Below, one piece after another: positions 52,508 through 60,166 of a DNA stretch of 64,000 nt. The notes beneath the pieces are model-generated. The model saw only the letters and a program-made list of their open reading frames with translations, ran no database searches and was not told the DNA's origin. The position numbers and the translations under genes were made by a program. Position 1 is the stretch's first letter; every line of letters begins with the position of its first letter. Source of the stretch: a virus; the IMG/VR virus record IMGVR_UViG_3300030329_005813, positions 108,362-172,361 of that record. One strand, given 5' to 3'.

Positions 52508-52533
52508 AGAGGTGAACTAGGGGGTATTAAATA

Positions 52534-53598
52534 GTGCATTATATAAAATTTTGTTTTCTTTGGGCTTCGTTGCTGTCGGTAGTATCATGTGTAGAGTATT
52601 CTATCACTCAGCCAAATGTAATAAAAGGCGAAGCAAACCCCCCGGATGTTAAAATACAAGTAGAAAAAGACACTATAACACAAATAGCAAAATTTAAAAC
52701 TGATATTTTATGGGTTATTGATAATTCTTGTTCGATGAGCGAAGAGCAAACTGCCTTAACAAACAACTTTGATTCTTTTATCAACTACTTTATTGGCTCT
52801 GGATTAGACTGGCACGTCGGTGTTGTATCAACGGATATGCTACACCCTGATCAACAAGGAAGACTTCGCTCGTCTTTGGGATACAACTTTATTGACGAAA
52901 ATACTCCACAACCAACTTTAATATTTCGACAAATGGCGGCTATGGGAGTATCCGGATCAGGAGTTGAAAAAGGTTTAGCTACGAGCTATAATGCAATAGA
53001 GGTTCACGGAGAGGATGCAAATAAAGATTTTTATCGTGAAGATGCCTTACTGTCAATAATTGTTATATCAGACGAACCAGATTTCTCAACTGAAATTACT
53101 ATAGAAGAATACATTTCTTGGTTGCAAAATTTAAAAGATGATCCAGAAGATGTTATTTTTTCATCGATTGTGTGTTTACAGGAAGGGTATTTAAATGGAA
53201 TACGTTGTGATAACCCACCAGCCTGGACAGCACCTTTAGTTGGAAAACAATACATTGAAGTAACTAATGTTATTGGTGGAGCTTTATGGGATATTCGCGA
53301 AAACAACTGGGATGAAGTTCTGGACGAGTTAGGGTTTTTAACTTCTGGTCTTAAGAAAGAATTTTTCTTGTCTGATATTCCTGTTTTAGAAACTTTAGAC
53401 GTCTATGTTCAAGAGCCAGAGGGCAATACATATGAATTTAAGTTAGATTTAGATTACACTTATTCTAGAGTTAGAAATAGCATTACATTTATATCATATA
53501 CTCCTCCACAGTATTCAAAAGTTAATATTGAATATATACCTTTAGAGTCTTTTTATGGCGATATCAGCTTCGAAGATACAGACACTAGTTTAGAATAA
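52534..53598 (+). CDS. VWA-domain lipoprotein
   Basis: 354 residues from GTG, with AGGGGG at 9 bases. Lipoprotein signal MHYIKFCFLWASLLSVVSCV (lipobox V-V-S-C, Cys19). A von Willebrand factor A domain starts TDILWVIDNSCSMSEEQTAL with the MIDAS D-x-S-x-S at residues 63-67; VGVVSTDM and LLSIIVISDEPDFS follow as later strands. This style (ILWVIDNSCSMSEEQ) is frequent in secreted proteins of Myxococcota and Bdellovibrionota. It probably binds a surface partner in a metal-dependent manner. It is a rare plus-strand gene and looks captured from a host. Confidence 0.85.
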   Translation: MHYIKFCFLWASLLSVVSCVEYSITQPNVIKGEANPPDVKIQVEKDTITQIAKFKTDILWVIDNSCSMSEEQTALTNNFDSFINYFIGSGLDWHVGVVSTDMLHPDQQGRLRSSLGYNFIDENTPQPTLIFRQMAAMGVSGSGVEKGLATSYNAIEVHGEDANKDFYREDALLSIIVISDEPDFSTEITIEEYISWLQNLKDDPEDVIFSSIVCLQEGYLNGIRCDNPPAWTAPLVGKQYIEVTNVIGGALWDIRENNWDEVLDELGFLTSGLKKEFFLSDIPVLETLDVYVQEPEGNTYEFKLDLDYTYSRVRNSITFISYTPPQYSKVNIEYIPLESFYGDISFEDTDTSLE

Positions 53599-53623
53599 AA
53601 AATAAATATTTCGGCCATAACGA

Positions 53624-53637
53624 ACTACTTATAAGTG
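53624..53637 (+). promoter_or_regulatory. Late-promoter-like motif, plus strand (ACTACTTATAAGTG)
   Basis: CGAACTACTTATAAGTGTAA followed by CAGGAA and the ATG at 53657. Identical over 14 bases to the site before phoH (43535-43549, minus strand). Confidence 0.5.
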
Positions 53638-53656
53638 TAAAAAACAGGAATTTAAA

Positions 53657-53926
53657 ATGTCTGCTATTACCACCGAAAAAGCCTGGAAAATGTTTACTGT
53701 TGTGCTGGGCGTCGTAGTTGTCCCGCTTGCTGGTTGGGTTTGGAATACCAACGTGGCTGTTGCACAAATTCAAAATGATCTTTCAGATGCAGAGCAAGTT
53801 ATTATTGGCTTGGAAAGAAAAGTTGAAGAAGCTGAAGAAAATTCTAAAGCTATTATATCGATAGAAAAAGATATTGAATATATGAAAGCTGCTCTTCAAA
53901 GAATAGAAGACTTGGTAGCAAACTAA
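53657..53926 (+). CDS. Small membrane protein with coiled coil (holin/spanin-like layout)
   Basis: 89 residues. One N-terminal transmembrane helix (MFTVVLGVVVVPLAGWVW) followed by a long coiled-coil helix (IIGLERKVEEAEENSKAIIS, EKDIEYMKAALQRIEDLV). An inner-membrane anchor with a periplasmic coil is the layout of an inner-membrane spanin; small phage proteins of unknown role look the same. Its stop overlaps the next start as TAATG. Confidence 0.7.
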   Translation: MSAITTEKAWKMFTVVLGVVVVPLAGWVWNTNVAVAQIQNDLSDAEQVIIGLERKVEEAEENSKAIISIEKDIEYMKAALQRIEDLVAN

Positions 53927-54228
53927 TGGTTTGGGCATTAGTATATGTCTTATTCCAGGTTCACGTCCAGGCTCAAGAAGTCTTAGATACTCAAGTCCCT
54001 TCGCCAAATCAAGTTATTCCATCTGAGGAGCTTGATGGTTGTCAAGAAGATCTTAAAAACCTTGCAGACGATATGCGTGGTTTAGAGTTTTTTCTACAAG
54101 ACAAGAAAAACTATAAAAAATTCTGCCCCAATACTAAATGGGAGCAGCCGAAATTAGAAGAATATAAAAAAGAACCCAAGTCTTATTTACCCGATACGTG
54201 CAAAGTGGTAAAAGACTCAGGTATTTAA
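53926..54228 (+). CDS. Small secreted protein coupled to the membrane coiled-coil gene
   Basis: 100 residues with a signal peptide, MVWALVYVLFQVHVQAQEVL (likely cleavage VQA-Q). The mature part has a helix (CQEDLKNLADDMRGLEFFLQ) and four cysteines. No lipobox cysteine is visible, so it is not a typical outer-membrane spanin. Translation is coupled to the preceding gene; the 3' end overlaps the convergent 816-residue gene by 12 bases. Confidence 0.65.
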   Translation: MVWALVYVLFQVHVQAQEVLDTQVPSPNQVIPSEELDGCQEDLKNLADDMRGLEFFLQDKKNYKKFCPNTKWEQPKLEEYKKEPKSYLPDTCKVVKDSGI

Positions 54229-56667
54229 AAACTTTCTCCACCCTTCAAATAAGCTTTGACTAGTGGTTGTCTTGTCTTCGTTAAGATCTTGTTCCGGGTC
54301 AACCCCGGTAAGCTCCCAAGATTTTGGTATAAATTTATTAAATACATCTTGTGCAAATTCACGAATCTGATCTTCATCATTCCAATGTTCTATTATTTCT
54401 TTAAATACAGAAATTAAATCATCTGGCTCATCACCATCAACGTGAAAATTGAGTCTATATCCAATTACCTTTCTTTCGAGGTCACCCACTTGAGTATCTA
54501 AAAATCTTTCAAAGGATACAAAGTATTTACTATCAGCATTTTTTTGAGGTACTTCTAGCATACGTTTGCGAAGTTCAATCCAAAAGTCTCTAGAGTTAAC
54601 AATTTTTTCTGCGATTTCTTTTGTTGCATCAGCGTAAGAAAATTCTAAATGAGTAGTGGCAGAAATTAATTCATACTCAGGGTATTCTCCTGAGACTTCT
54701 AAGTCCCACTCATACGAATCTAGATCTCCATATTCTATGTCGCGCCCCAGTGCCATATACACACCACCCGGCATCCACTCTTCTCTCTGAAGGTATAGTT
54801 TAATAGCATCTCTAAGACTATCATTTTCTCGACCAGAATATTCCATTGAGTCTAATTTTTCTATAAATTGACTAAAATCATATTCGTCATAAAAATAACT
54901 TTGACCCTCTATGCTTAAACCCTCAACGCTCATTCTTAATTTTAATATAATATTGTTTGGATCGCTTGAGATAACAGAATCTACTCGGTCTACAGCTGCA
55001 TAAATACCACCATAATCTTCCAGCTCCTGTGGCAAATATATAATATTATAGACTGTTGGAAGTCTTATCCATTCATCACTCGGCCATCCTAATTTTAACC
55101 AAACTTTTGGAACTATTATACCTTCATCAACATCAATCTCAACCTCGTACTCTTCAAGACGATAATTACTTAAAACATCCTCTGCTTGTCTAAGAATTTG
55201 TTCATCCCGGGTAAATATTACATCTCTATCTAATTGATTTTCGGTGTCTTCGTTTTGTTCAATATTTCCAATATAAAATTCAAAGTCTAAAAAATCGCGT
55301 GTTAACATATCGATTTTGTTATCTTCATAGGATCCACCAAACTTAATAAAACGATCTAAATCTAAATGAGCACCTTCAGGGCGTCCTCTACTGGTAGTCA
55401 TTTTAGTAGGTACGTTTTTAATGGCCTCTGCTTGATTTTCTTTGGCCCAGTCTGCAACCACCTTTCGAAAACCAGGAATTTTTTTTGTACCATAAGTTGC
55501 TAGTTCAGGAATCGCTAGCTCTGTGCCTTCGTCATATCGAGCGGGCCTTTCATTATCATAATATCTAATTTGTCGAAGCCTTAATCTTTGTATTGGCTCT
55601 ATAAGACCTTCGCTTCTTGCTTCATCCCAAAGTACTTCTTCCTCTTGAAATTCCTCTGTATCAACCAGTCCTTCAAAACCCGGCTCATCTAAACTAGCCA
55701 ACAAGTCTTCATAAGCACCTTCGATGTGATCATTTTGTACAACATATGCTAGAGCACCGTGTCCGTGTGCCTCTGCAACAGCACATTTATAGTATTCAGA
55801 CTCGCCTCCTCTTGACGGGGGCGAGTGGCAGGACTCAATATCATCAAAGTCAGACATACGAAGAATATCAACTGGATGCCTGGTCAAAAGAATAGAATAG
55901 GTATCTTTGTCCTTAAGGCCCTCAGAATTCTTTTTAATATAATCAGCATTTTGTTGCCAATACTTGCGAAGTTGAGCAATTTTTTCAGGTAATTTAAGTA
56001 TGTCTTCGTGAGATATATTAAATTTTGTGCGTAGGAACAATAATCCCCAGCTTCGTGAAAGCCAAACATTTTCATCGCCAGATATGACACCTAACAATTT
56101 TTTTAATTTAGGGGCCGTTTTTAACGCAAACTCTGTTTGATTATCAATTCGTCTTTCTGCTGCTTCATCCGAAAAATAAACTTTTAAAGCCTCAGTAACA
56201 ACTTTTTCAACGGCAGCCAACCATTTGCCGATTTTCATTTTTTCTTTCGTTCTTTTTATAGCAGCTAAATGAGCCTCAGCCTCCTCGCGGCTGACCCAAT
56301 TATCTAGAATATCCGATACTGCCCTTGCTTCCTGTTCTGGAGTCAAAGGCTTTTCCCTAATCATTAAACCAGATCCAAAATCAGGCTCAAAAGAATCTTT
56401 TACTGTGCTAGCACTTGACGGTGACAAAATTTTTATAAATTGTCCAAGTTCAGACTTAGTGTCTGTAATAGGAAACGGGATAAGAATACGATTTTTACCA
56501 CCAAACATTTCATTAAAAGCAAGATCTTCAGGCCCCATTTCATCTAGCGCACGTCGAATATGCTCATATTCATCTTCATCAATTTCACGCAGCAACTTTT
56601 TATTGTCTGGGCCGGCAAAAGAATCTTCTGCTAAAAACTGACGCCAGCTGTTATGAAAATTATGCAT
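54217..56667 (-). CDS. 816-residue protein with tag-A peptides at both ends
   Basis: Starts MHNFHNSWRQFLAEDSF, a tag-A variant ending L-A-E, and finishes SLFEGWRKFLNT, again tag A. Around residues 270-320 is ILLTRHPVDILRMSDFDDIE, then a Cys/His motif CHSPPSRGGESEYYKC and EAHGHGALAYVV. The C-terminal half is acidic with many beta strands (YEVEIDVDEGIIVPKVWLKL). No enzyme family is certain. T4 packages Alt (~680 residues), an ADP-ribosyltransferase, with its DNA; this protein has a similar size and a head-targeting-like start, so an ejected internal protein is plausible. Ends convergently with a plus-strand gene. Confidence 0.72.
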   Translation of the reverse strand: MHNFHNSWRQFLAEDSFAGPDNKKLLREIDEDEYEHIRRALDEMGPEDLAFNEMFGGKNRILIPFPITDTKSELGQFIKILSPSSASTVKDSFEPDFGSGLMIREKPLTPEQEARAVSDILDNWVSREEAEAHLAAIKRTKEKMKIGKWLAAVEKVVTEALKVYFSDEAAERRIDNQTEFALKTAPKLKKLLGVISGDENVWLSRSWGLLFLRTKFNISHEDILKLPEKIAQLRKYWQQNADYIKKNSEGLKDKDTYSILLTRHPVDILRMSDFDDIESCHSPPSRGGESEYYKCAVAEAHGHGALAYVVQNDHIEGAYEDLLASLDEPGFEGLVDTEEFQEEEVLWDEARSEGLIEPIQRLRLRQIRYYDNERPARYDEGTELAIPELATYGTKKIPGFRKVVADWAKENQAEAIKNVPTKMTTSRGRPEGAHLDLDRFIKFGGSYEDNKIDMLTRDFLDFEFYIGNIEQNEDTENQLDRDVIFTRDEQILRQAEDVLSNYRLEEYEVEIDVDEGIIVPKVWLKLGWPSDEWIRLPTVYNIIYLPQELEDYGGIYAAVDRVDSVISSDPNNIILKLRMSVEGLSIEGQSYFYDEYDFSQFIEKLDSMEYSGRENDSLRDAIKLYLQREEWMPGGVYMALGRDIEYGDLDSYEWDLEVSGEYPEYELISATTHLEFSYADATKEIAEKIVNSRDFWIELRKRMLEVPQKNADSKYFVSFERFLDTQVGDLERKVIGYRLNFHVDGDEPDDLISVFKEIIEHWNDEDQIREFAQDVFNKFIPKSWELTGVDPEQDLNEDKTTTSQSLFEGWRKFLNT

Positions 56668-56870
56668 TACTTATTCCTTATGGTAATCTTTTTTAATTTA
56701 CCAAGTCTTGACGAAACAACATCTGTTAAAACCCAGGGCACAACAGAGTGAATAAAACATCCAATAGACATAAATAGTAATAAAAAGGCAATTTTTTGTG
56801 CCCCAAGCATATGACTAAAGTAAGATTCGTTTTGTTCTTTAAGATGCTTCATTTTTTTCTTGCCACTCAT
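56667..56870 (-). CDS. Small membrane protein, DUF6356-like
   Basis: 67 residues. After a basic start, HLKEQNESYFSHMLGAQKIA and FLLLFMSIGCFIHSVVPWVL, then SSRLGKLKK. This resembles a bacterial family of ~70-residue proteins (H-x-x-E-x-x-E-x-Y-x-x-H-x-x-x-A then a membrane helix with C-x-x-H-x-x-x-P). An inner ATG (MKHLKE, 56852) is an alternative start. The 3' base is shared with the 816-residue gene start. Role unknown. Confidence 0.65.
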   Translation of the reverse strand: MSGKKKMKHLKEQNESYFSHMLGAQKIAFLLLFMSIGCFIHSVVPWVLTDVVSSRLGKLKKITIRNK

Positions 56871-57282
56871 AAGATACTTTATCTTCGCTTATTGGACCAC
56901 CAGCAGCCCAAGTATAACAAGATCTTGCACTGTGACACTTAAAGTGATGCATCCAACAGTAACCTAGATACCCCTCTTCGTCTTCAATAGGCTCCGAAGT
57001 AGGTCCAGGCATACATTCCTTCATTCTAGGTGAAATATCAAATGCTATACAATTAGAGCATTTAGATTCTTTGGCAACTTCTTGTGTTGTGTTCCAATGT
57101 TCTGCGGCTCTATCCCAATACTCTTCGTCAGCAAGATTTAAAGGACCATACTGAATATGCTCCGCTTGAATAGCAGCGTTACGATTTTTAGTGTTTAACT
57201 CTAGGTCTTGGGTTGCTTTTGGGCAAACTAATTTTTTGGCCTCGTTTAAAAATTTATTCCAGTTTTCAATTAATGATTTCAT
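56839..57282 (-). CDS. Tag-A protein with Cys-rich (Fe-S/zinc-like) domain
   Basis: 147 residues from MKSLIENWNKFLNEAKKLVC, a clear tag A with L-N-E before Ala. I chose this ATG over one 57 bases upstream because it directly follows the preceding stop and places the tag at the N terminus. The cargo has nine cysteines in the order CPK, KCSNCIAFD, KEC, GYCWMHHFKCHSARSCYTW. The C-x-x-C ... C ... G-x-C-W pattern recalls high-potential iron-sulfur proteins; zinc binding is the alternative. Predicted head-packaged redox or metal protein. Confidence 0.72.
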   Translation of the reverse strand: MKSLIENWNKFLNEAKKLVCPKATQDLELNTKNRNAAIQAEHIQYGPLNLADEEYWDRAAEHWNTTQEVAKESKCSNCIAFDISPRMKECMPGPTSEPIEDEEGYLGYCWMHHFKCHSARSCYTWAAGGPISEDKVSYEWQEKNEAS

Positions 57283-57283
57283 T

Positions 57284-58099
57284 TTACCAAGCCTTGCACG
57301 ACCAATAGCGAGCTTTCCATTTTGGTCCGGGGTTATCACAGTTATGTCGGGCTCTAAATGACTTTCTACGAGCAGGAATATTTTTCTTGATTTTCATATT
57401 TGGATCGCCAAAGTTAACTTTTACAACGTTGCCCTTTTCATTTTTTACATATACTTTGGATTTTTTAACATCGCCTTTCATTGGCTTGTTAAGAGTAACT
57501 TTTCTTCCTTGATATTCTGCCTCTTCAAGAGTTTCGCCTTCGGCAAGCATTTCATAATAAAGCACTTCATCAAGCTCTTCGTTGATAATTTCCATTAGTT
57601 TTTGCTTGTTCATTTCCACGCCTTCTTTTTTGGATGCTTTTTTACCCCATGATTTACCTTTTCCACGTTCGCCACAGGCAGCAGGCGTCGGCCGACACGC
57701 CGGGTACTTAGATCTTTTTTCGCCCGCTTCACGACCACATGCTTTACATTTTTTTCTTCCTGTTTTTTTATCTTTTCTGCAAGTATTACAATCAACCCAT
57801 CCGCTTTTTTTACCTTTTTCACCCTTGCGACCAAACCAGTCATGTAGACTTGATTCTTTGCTTGACTCGGAGCCTGCTTTTTTAGCTTCTGTTGTTTCTA
57901 GTGGAATCTGGTCGCCCTCTTTAACATCTTTCCATATTTCGCCCTTTCGGCATCGAACTACGGCTCCGGAAGCATATGCCGATGGCCAAACGTCATATTT
58001 TCGTTTTGCAATACGAGTACACCGATCATCTTTTTCACTTAAAACTTGAATAAACTCTTCTTTGATAATTTTTTTAAGTTTGGTCTTGGTAATTTTCAT
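57284..58099 (-). CDS. Two-module Cys-rich protein with N-terminal and internal tag-B peptides
   Basis: 271 residues. Residues 1-22 are tag B, MKITKTKLKKIIKEEFIQVL then SE. A first basic domain (~25-160) contains CTRIAKRKYDVWPSAYASGA and a Cys cluster from WVDCNTCRKDKKTGRKKCKA to CGERGKG; its GWVDC and RSKYPACRP motifs recall a small DUF of phage and bacterial proteins. Residues 163-181, MNKQKLMEIINEELDEVLYY, form a second tag-B-like segment followed by L-A-E-G and L-E-E-A (possible protease sites). A second small domain ends ARHNCDNPGPKWKARYWSCK. The chain may be cut into two packaged products. Start overlaps the nuclease stop as ATGA. Confidence 0.75.
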   Translation of the reverse strand: MKITKTKLKKIIKEEFIQVLSEKDDRCTRIAKRKYDVWPSAYASGAVVRCRKGEIWKDVKEGDQIPLETTEAKKAGSESSKESSLHDWFGRKGEKGKKSGWVDCNTCRKDKKTGRKKCKACGREAGEKRSKYPACRPTPAACGERGKGKSWGKKASKKEGVEMNKQKLMEIINEELDEVLYYEMLAEGETLEEAEYQGRKVTLNKPMKGDVKKSKVYVKNEKGNVVKVNFGDPNMKIKKNIPARRKSFRARHNCDNPGPKWKARYWSCKAW

Positions 58100-58428
58100 T
58101 TGTAAATCTCCGCTAAGCCTTCTTCAATAAGTAGTTTATTGATATCCTTATTATCAATGAATATTGTGCCAAGACACCTGCCGTATTTACCTACGCCATG
58201 AGAGTGAAGCACAAATAGGCCGTTTGAGGCCTCTAACAGCTCCGTGAGACGTTCTTTAGTTAGGAACCCTCTTGCCTTCTCTTCTAGGTCTCTCGTGCGC
58301 GTCTCGGGTGCGTCAATGCCGTTTAAACGAATGCGCTTCTTAACCCAGACATCAAAGCCTAGATCAATCAGCGCATCAACTGTATCGCCATCTATAACGC
58401 GTTCAAGTTTGGCATTATATTCATACAC
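58096..58428 (-). CDS. Staphylococcal-nuclease-like (thermonuclease) protein
   Basis: 110 residues. RVIDGDTVDALIDLGFDVWV, RIRLNGIDAPETRTRD and GKYGRCLGTIFI provide the Asp, Arg, Glu and second Arg of the SNase active site. No signal peptide or tag, so cytoplasmic. The start is a GTG only 2 bases after a late-type motif with no ribosome site, suggesting leaderless translation. Likely degrades host nucleic acid or trims DNA. Confidence 0.87.
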   Translation of the reverse strand: MYEYNAKLERVIDGDTVDALIDLGFDVWVKKRIRLNGIDAPETRTRDLEEKARGFLTKERLTELLEASNGLFVLHSHGVGKYGRCLGTIFIDNKDINKLLIEEGLAEIYK

Positions 58429-58429
58429 A

Positions 58430-58442
58430 TTATAAATAGTTT
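58430..58442 (-). promoter_or_regulatory. Late-promoter-like motif (AAACTATTTATAATG)
   Basis: Minus-strand AAAACTATTTATAATGTGTA immediately before the nuclease GTG. Distance to the start is unusually short. Confidence 0.4.
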
Positions 58443-58458
58443 TTAAGTGTCGTCTAAA

Positions 58459-59094
58459 TCAAATTTTAACTCCTATTTTAAAATATCCAACGTGATTTAG
58501 GATCAGTACTTCTTTAAAATCTTGCTGCAATCGATATGATAAGTATAGTTTGAGAATTTTAGATGGACTATAGGTAATTCCCGTAGAGCTTCTATTTCTC
58601 GGAACCGGCTGCTCAGAATGTATAAAAAATATTTCATCACTCATATAAATTGAAAAATCATTTATTTTAACGGATATTTTGGTTTTGTTTCTGTATCTTA
58701 TTTGGGTTTCTTTAATTTCATAAAGACGTAGCTCTATCCTGAAACGATTTGAAAAAGAAACTTTTTTATGCTTATGCTTAAAGGCAACATTAAGGTGCGG
58801 CCTGTGTTCTATAAACCATCCGTCCCTGTTTTCAAAAACAATTCTATAATTTAAAGAAAATCCAAAAAGATCTAAAGAGTTGTTAGAAAAGCCAACATCA
58901 GCATGACTATAATAAAAACCGTCAGTATTTCGAATTCTTATTTCCTCTTCTACTGAAAATCCTAAATGTTTTTCTTTGAGAGCGACCGATATCTTATTTG
59001 TATTCCAGACCTCTCCTGTTTGCTCCACAGCTTGTGCCAATGGAGCAAGAAACGTTATAAAAAATGCAAATAATATTTTTTTATAATTAATCAT
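58459..59094 (-). CDS. Outer-membrane beta-barrel protein (DUF2490-like)
   Basis: 211 residues from ATG (MINYKKILF), chosen because CAGGAG lies 8 bases upstream; a GTG 9 bases earlier lacks that spacing. Signal peptide ending LAPLAQA. The mature protein is a run of amphipathic strands with alternating aromatic residues, including EIRIRNTDGFYYSHADVGFS, HKKVSFSNRFRIELRLYEI and RYRNKTKISVKI, and ends with YFKIGVKI. The F-S-N-R-x-R-x-E-x-R core fits DUF2490. Likely inserted into the host outer membrane late in infection. Confidence 0.78.
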   Translation of the reverse strand: MINYKKILFAFFITFLAPLAQAVEQTGEVWNTNKISVALKEKHLGFSVEEEIRIRNTDGFYYSHADVGFSNNSLDLFGFSLNYRIVFENRDGWFIEHRPHLNVAFKHKHKKVSFSNRFRIELRLYEIKETQIRYRNKTKISVKINDFSIYMSDEIFFIHSEQPVPRNRSSTGITYSPSKILKLYLSYRLQQDFKEVLILNHVGYFKIGVKI

Positions 59095-59110
59095 TTGTTG
59101 CACTCCTGGC

Positions 59111-60058
59111 TTAGCCTATAAAGACAACCGCAGCCACCAATACAACACTTAAAGCTAGGCCAACCATCATTTTAAGAAAGTCGCTAATTAACATTGGAAA
59201 AATTTCTTTTATGCCATCTTTATTAGCAAACGAACGATAAACGGCTAACTCACGTCCACATAGCAGCCCAACAAACACCCAAGTTGTTGACATAGGCAAA
59301 TTGTTGTATTCTTTAAAAAACCAAAGAATGATAGCATAAACAAAGTCGATTATCGTTGCAGAGCGCGTAAATCTTGTGCCACTCTTTGAGGATACAATTT
59401 CTTGAATTTTTCCACCTTTTGTATAAAATAGTTGGGCAAGGCCGGCAACCAAAATAAACATAAAGCCTAAAAACATTCCCGTCGACAAATCATTGCCTCG
59501 TGGCAAATAAACAGCAACATTTGCTATGTCGTGGCTAAGCCATTGATGCCACAAGAATCCAGTAGCTAACCATTGGCTAACCCTCCAGAATTTTTTGTGA
59601 TCTTCTTTTATGGGTTTTCTTTCATTCAAAAATCGCGAAAGCACAGTCCACAAAATATAAGCAACAATAGCAGCCAATCCATAACCAACTGCTGATTTAA
59701 TAATAATTTTTTCTAATACAAAGCTACTAGAAAATACACTAAGTGTTAAAAGTGTAGTGCTAACCGGAACACCAAACCGTGTTAGTCCCAGCAATAGAAC
59801 CGGCGCCAAGCCGTGATACCACTTAAAAGTTTCTGGGAGTGGTATTGAATCTAGACGATTATATGCAATGTCTCCTGTACACCACGCATAACCAAGTGTT
59901 GCGACCATAATAGAGGCCATATAAAGCCACGGTTTCCACCAAGCGGCATCTTTGTTGGAAGCTATAAACGTACCCAACGTTTGGGCGCTATCGTTTGCTA
60001 TGACAGCATATGCAGCAAGCAAAAATCCTACTAGCCCAATCATTATTGACAGACTCAT
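59111..60058 (-). CDS. pit: Inorganic phosphate transporter, PiT family
   Basis: 315 residues with ~8-9 membrane helices. The duplicated PiT signature is visible: AVIANDSAQTLGTFIASNK near the N terminus and HDIANVAVYLPRGNDLSTGM in the middle, with TRFGVPVSTTLLTLS and YNNLPMSTTWVFVGLLCGRE as paired P-V-S-T-T / P-M-S-T-T loops. Somewhat shorter than cellular PiT (400-500). It would take up phosphate for phage DNA synthesis, like pstS and phoH in marine phages. Good GAAGGAGAAAACAAG ribosome site and a late-type motif upstream. Confidence 0.87.
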   Translation of the reverse strand: MSLSIMIGLVGFLLAAYAVIANDSAQTLGTFIASNKDAAWWKPWLYMASIMVATLGYAWCTGDIAYNRLDSIPLPETFKWYHGLAPVLLLGLTRFGVPVSTTLLTLSVFSSSFVLEKIIIKSAVGYGLAAIVAYILWTVLSRFLNERKPIKEDHKKFWRVSQWLATGFLWHQWLSHDIANVAVYLPRGNDLSTGMFLGFMFILVAGLAQLFYTKGGKIQEIVSSKSGTRFTRSATIIDFVYAIILWFFKEYNNLPMSTTWVFVGLLCGRELAVYRSFANKDGIKEIFPMLISDFLKMMVGLALSVVLVAAVVFIG

Positions 60059-60103
60059 CTTGTTTTCTCCTTCGGAAAAATATTAATACTAATATCTTCT
60101 CTA

Positions 60104-60114
60104 ATATAAATAGA
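60104..60114 (-). promoter_or_regulatory. Late-promoter-like motif (TTCTATTTATATTAG)
   Basis: Minus-strand TTTTCTATTTATATTAGAG, about 45 bases before the transporter ATG. A variant of the recurring core. The rest of the 108-base gap shows nothing further. Confidence 0.4.
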
Positions 60115-60166
60115 AAATCACAACATCATTTGTGCATTTTCAAGGTGACACTATAGAAACAAAATT

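Noticed and set aside
57582-58049. Plus-strand frame of 155 codons, and other long plus-strand frames at 21687-22130, 48606-48965, 2582-2998 and 43736-44068
   Set aside because: All are antisense to convincing minus-strand genes with motifs; they have low-complexity Ser/Leu/Phe composition and no ribosome sites.
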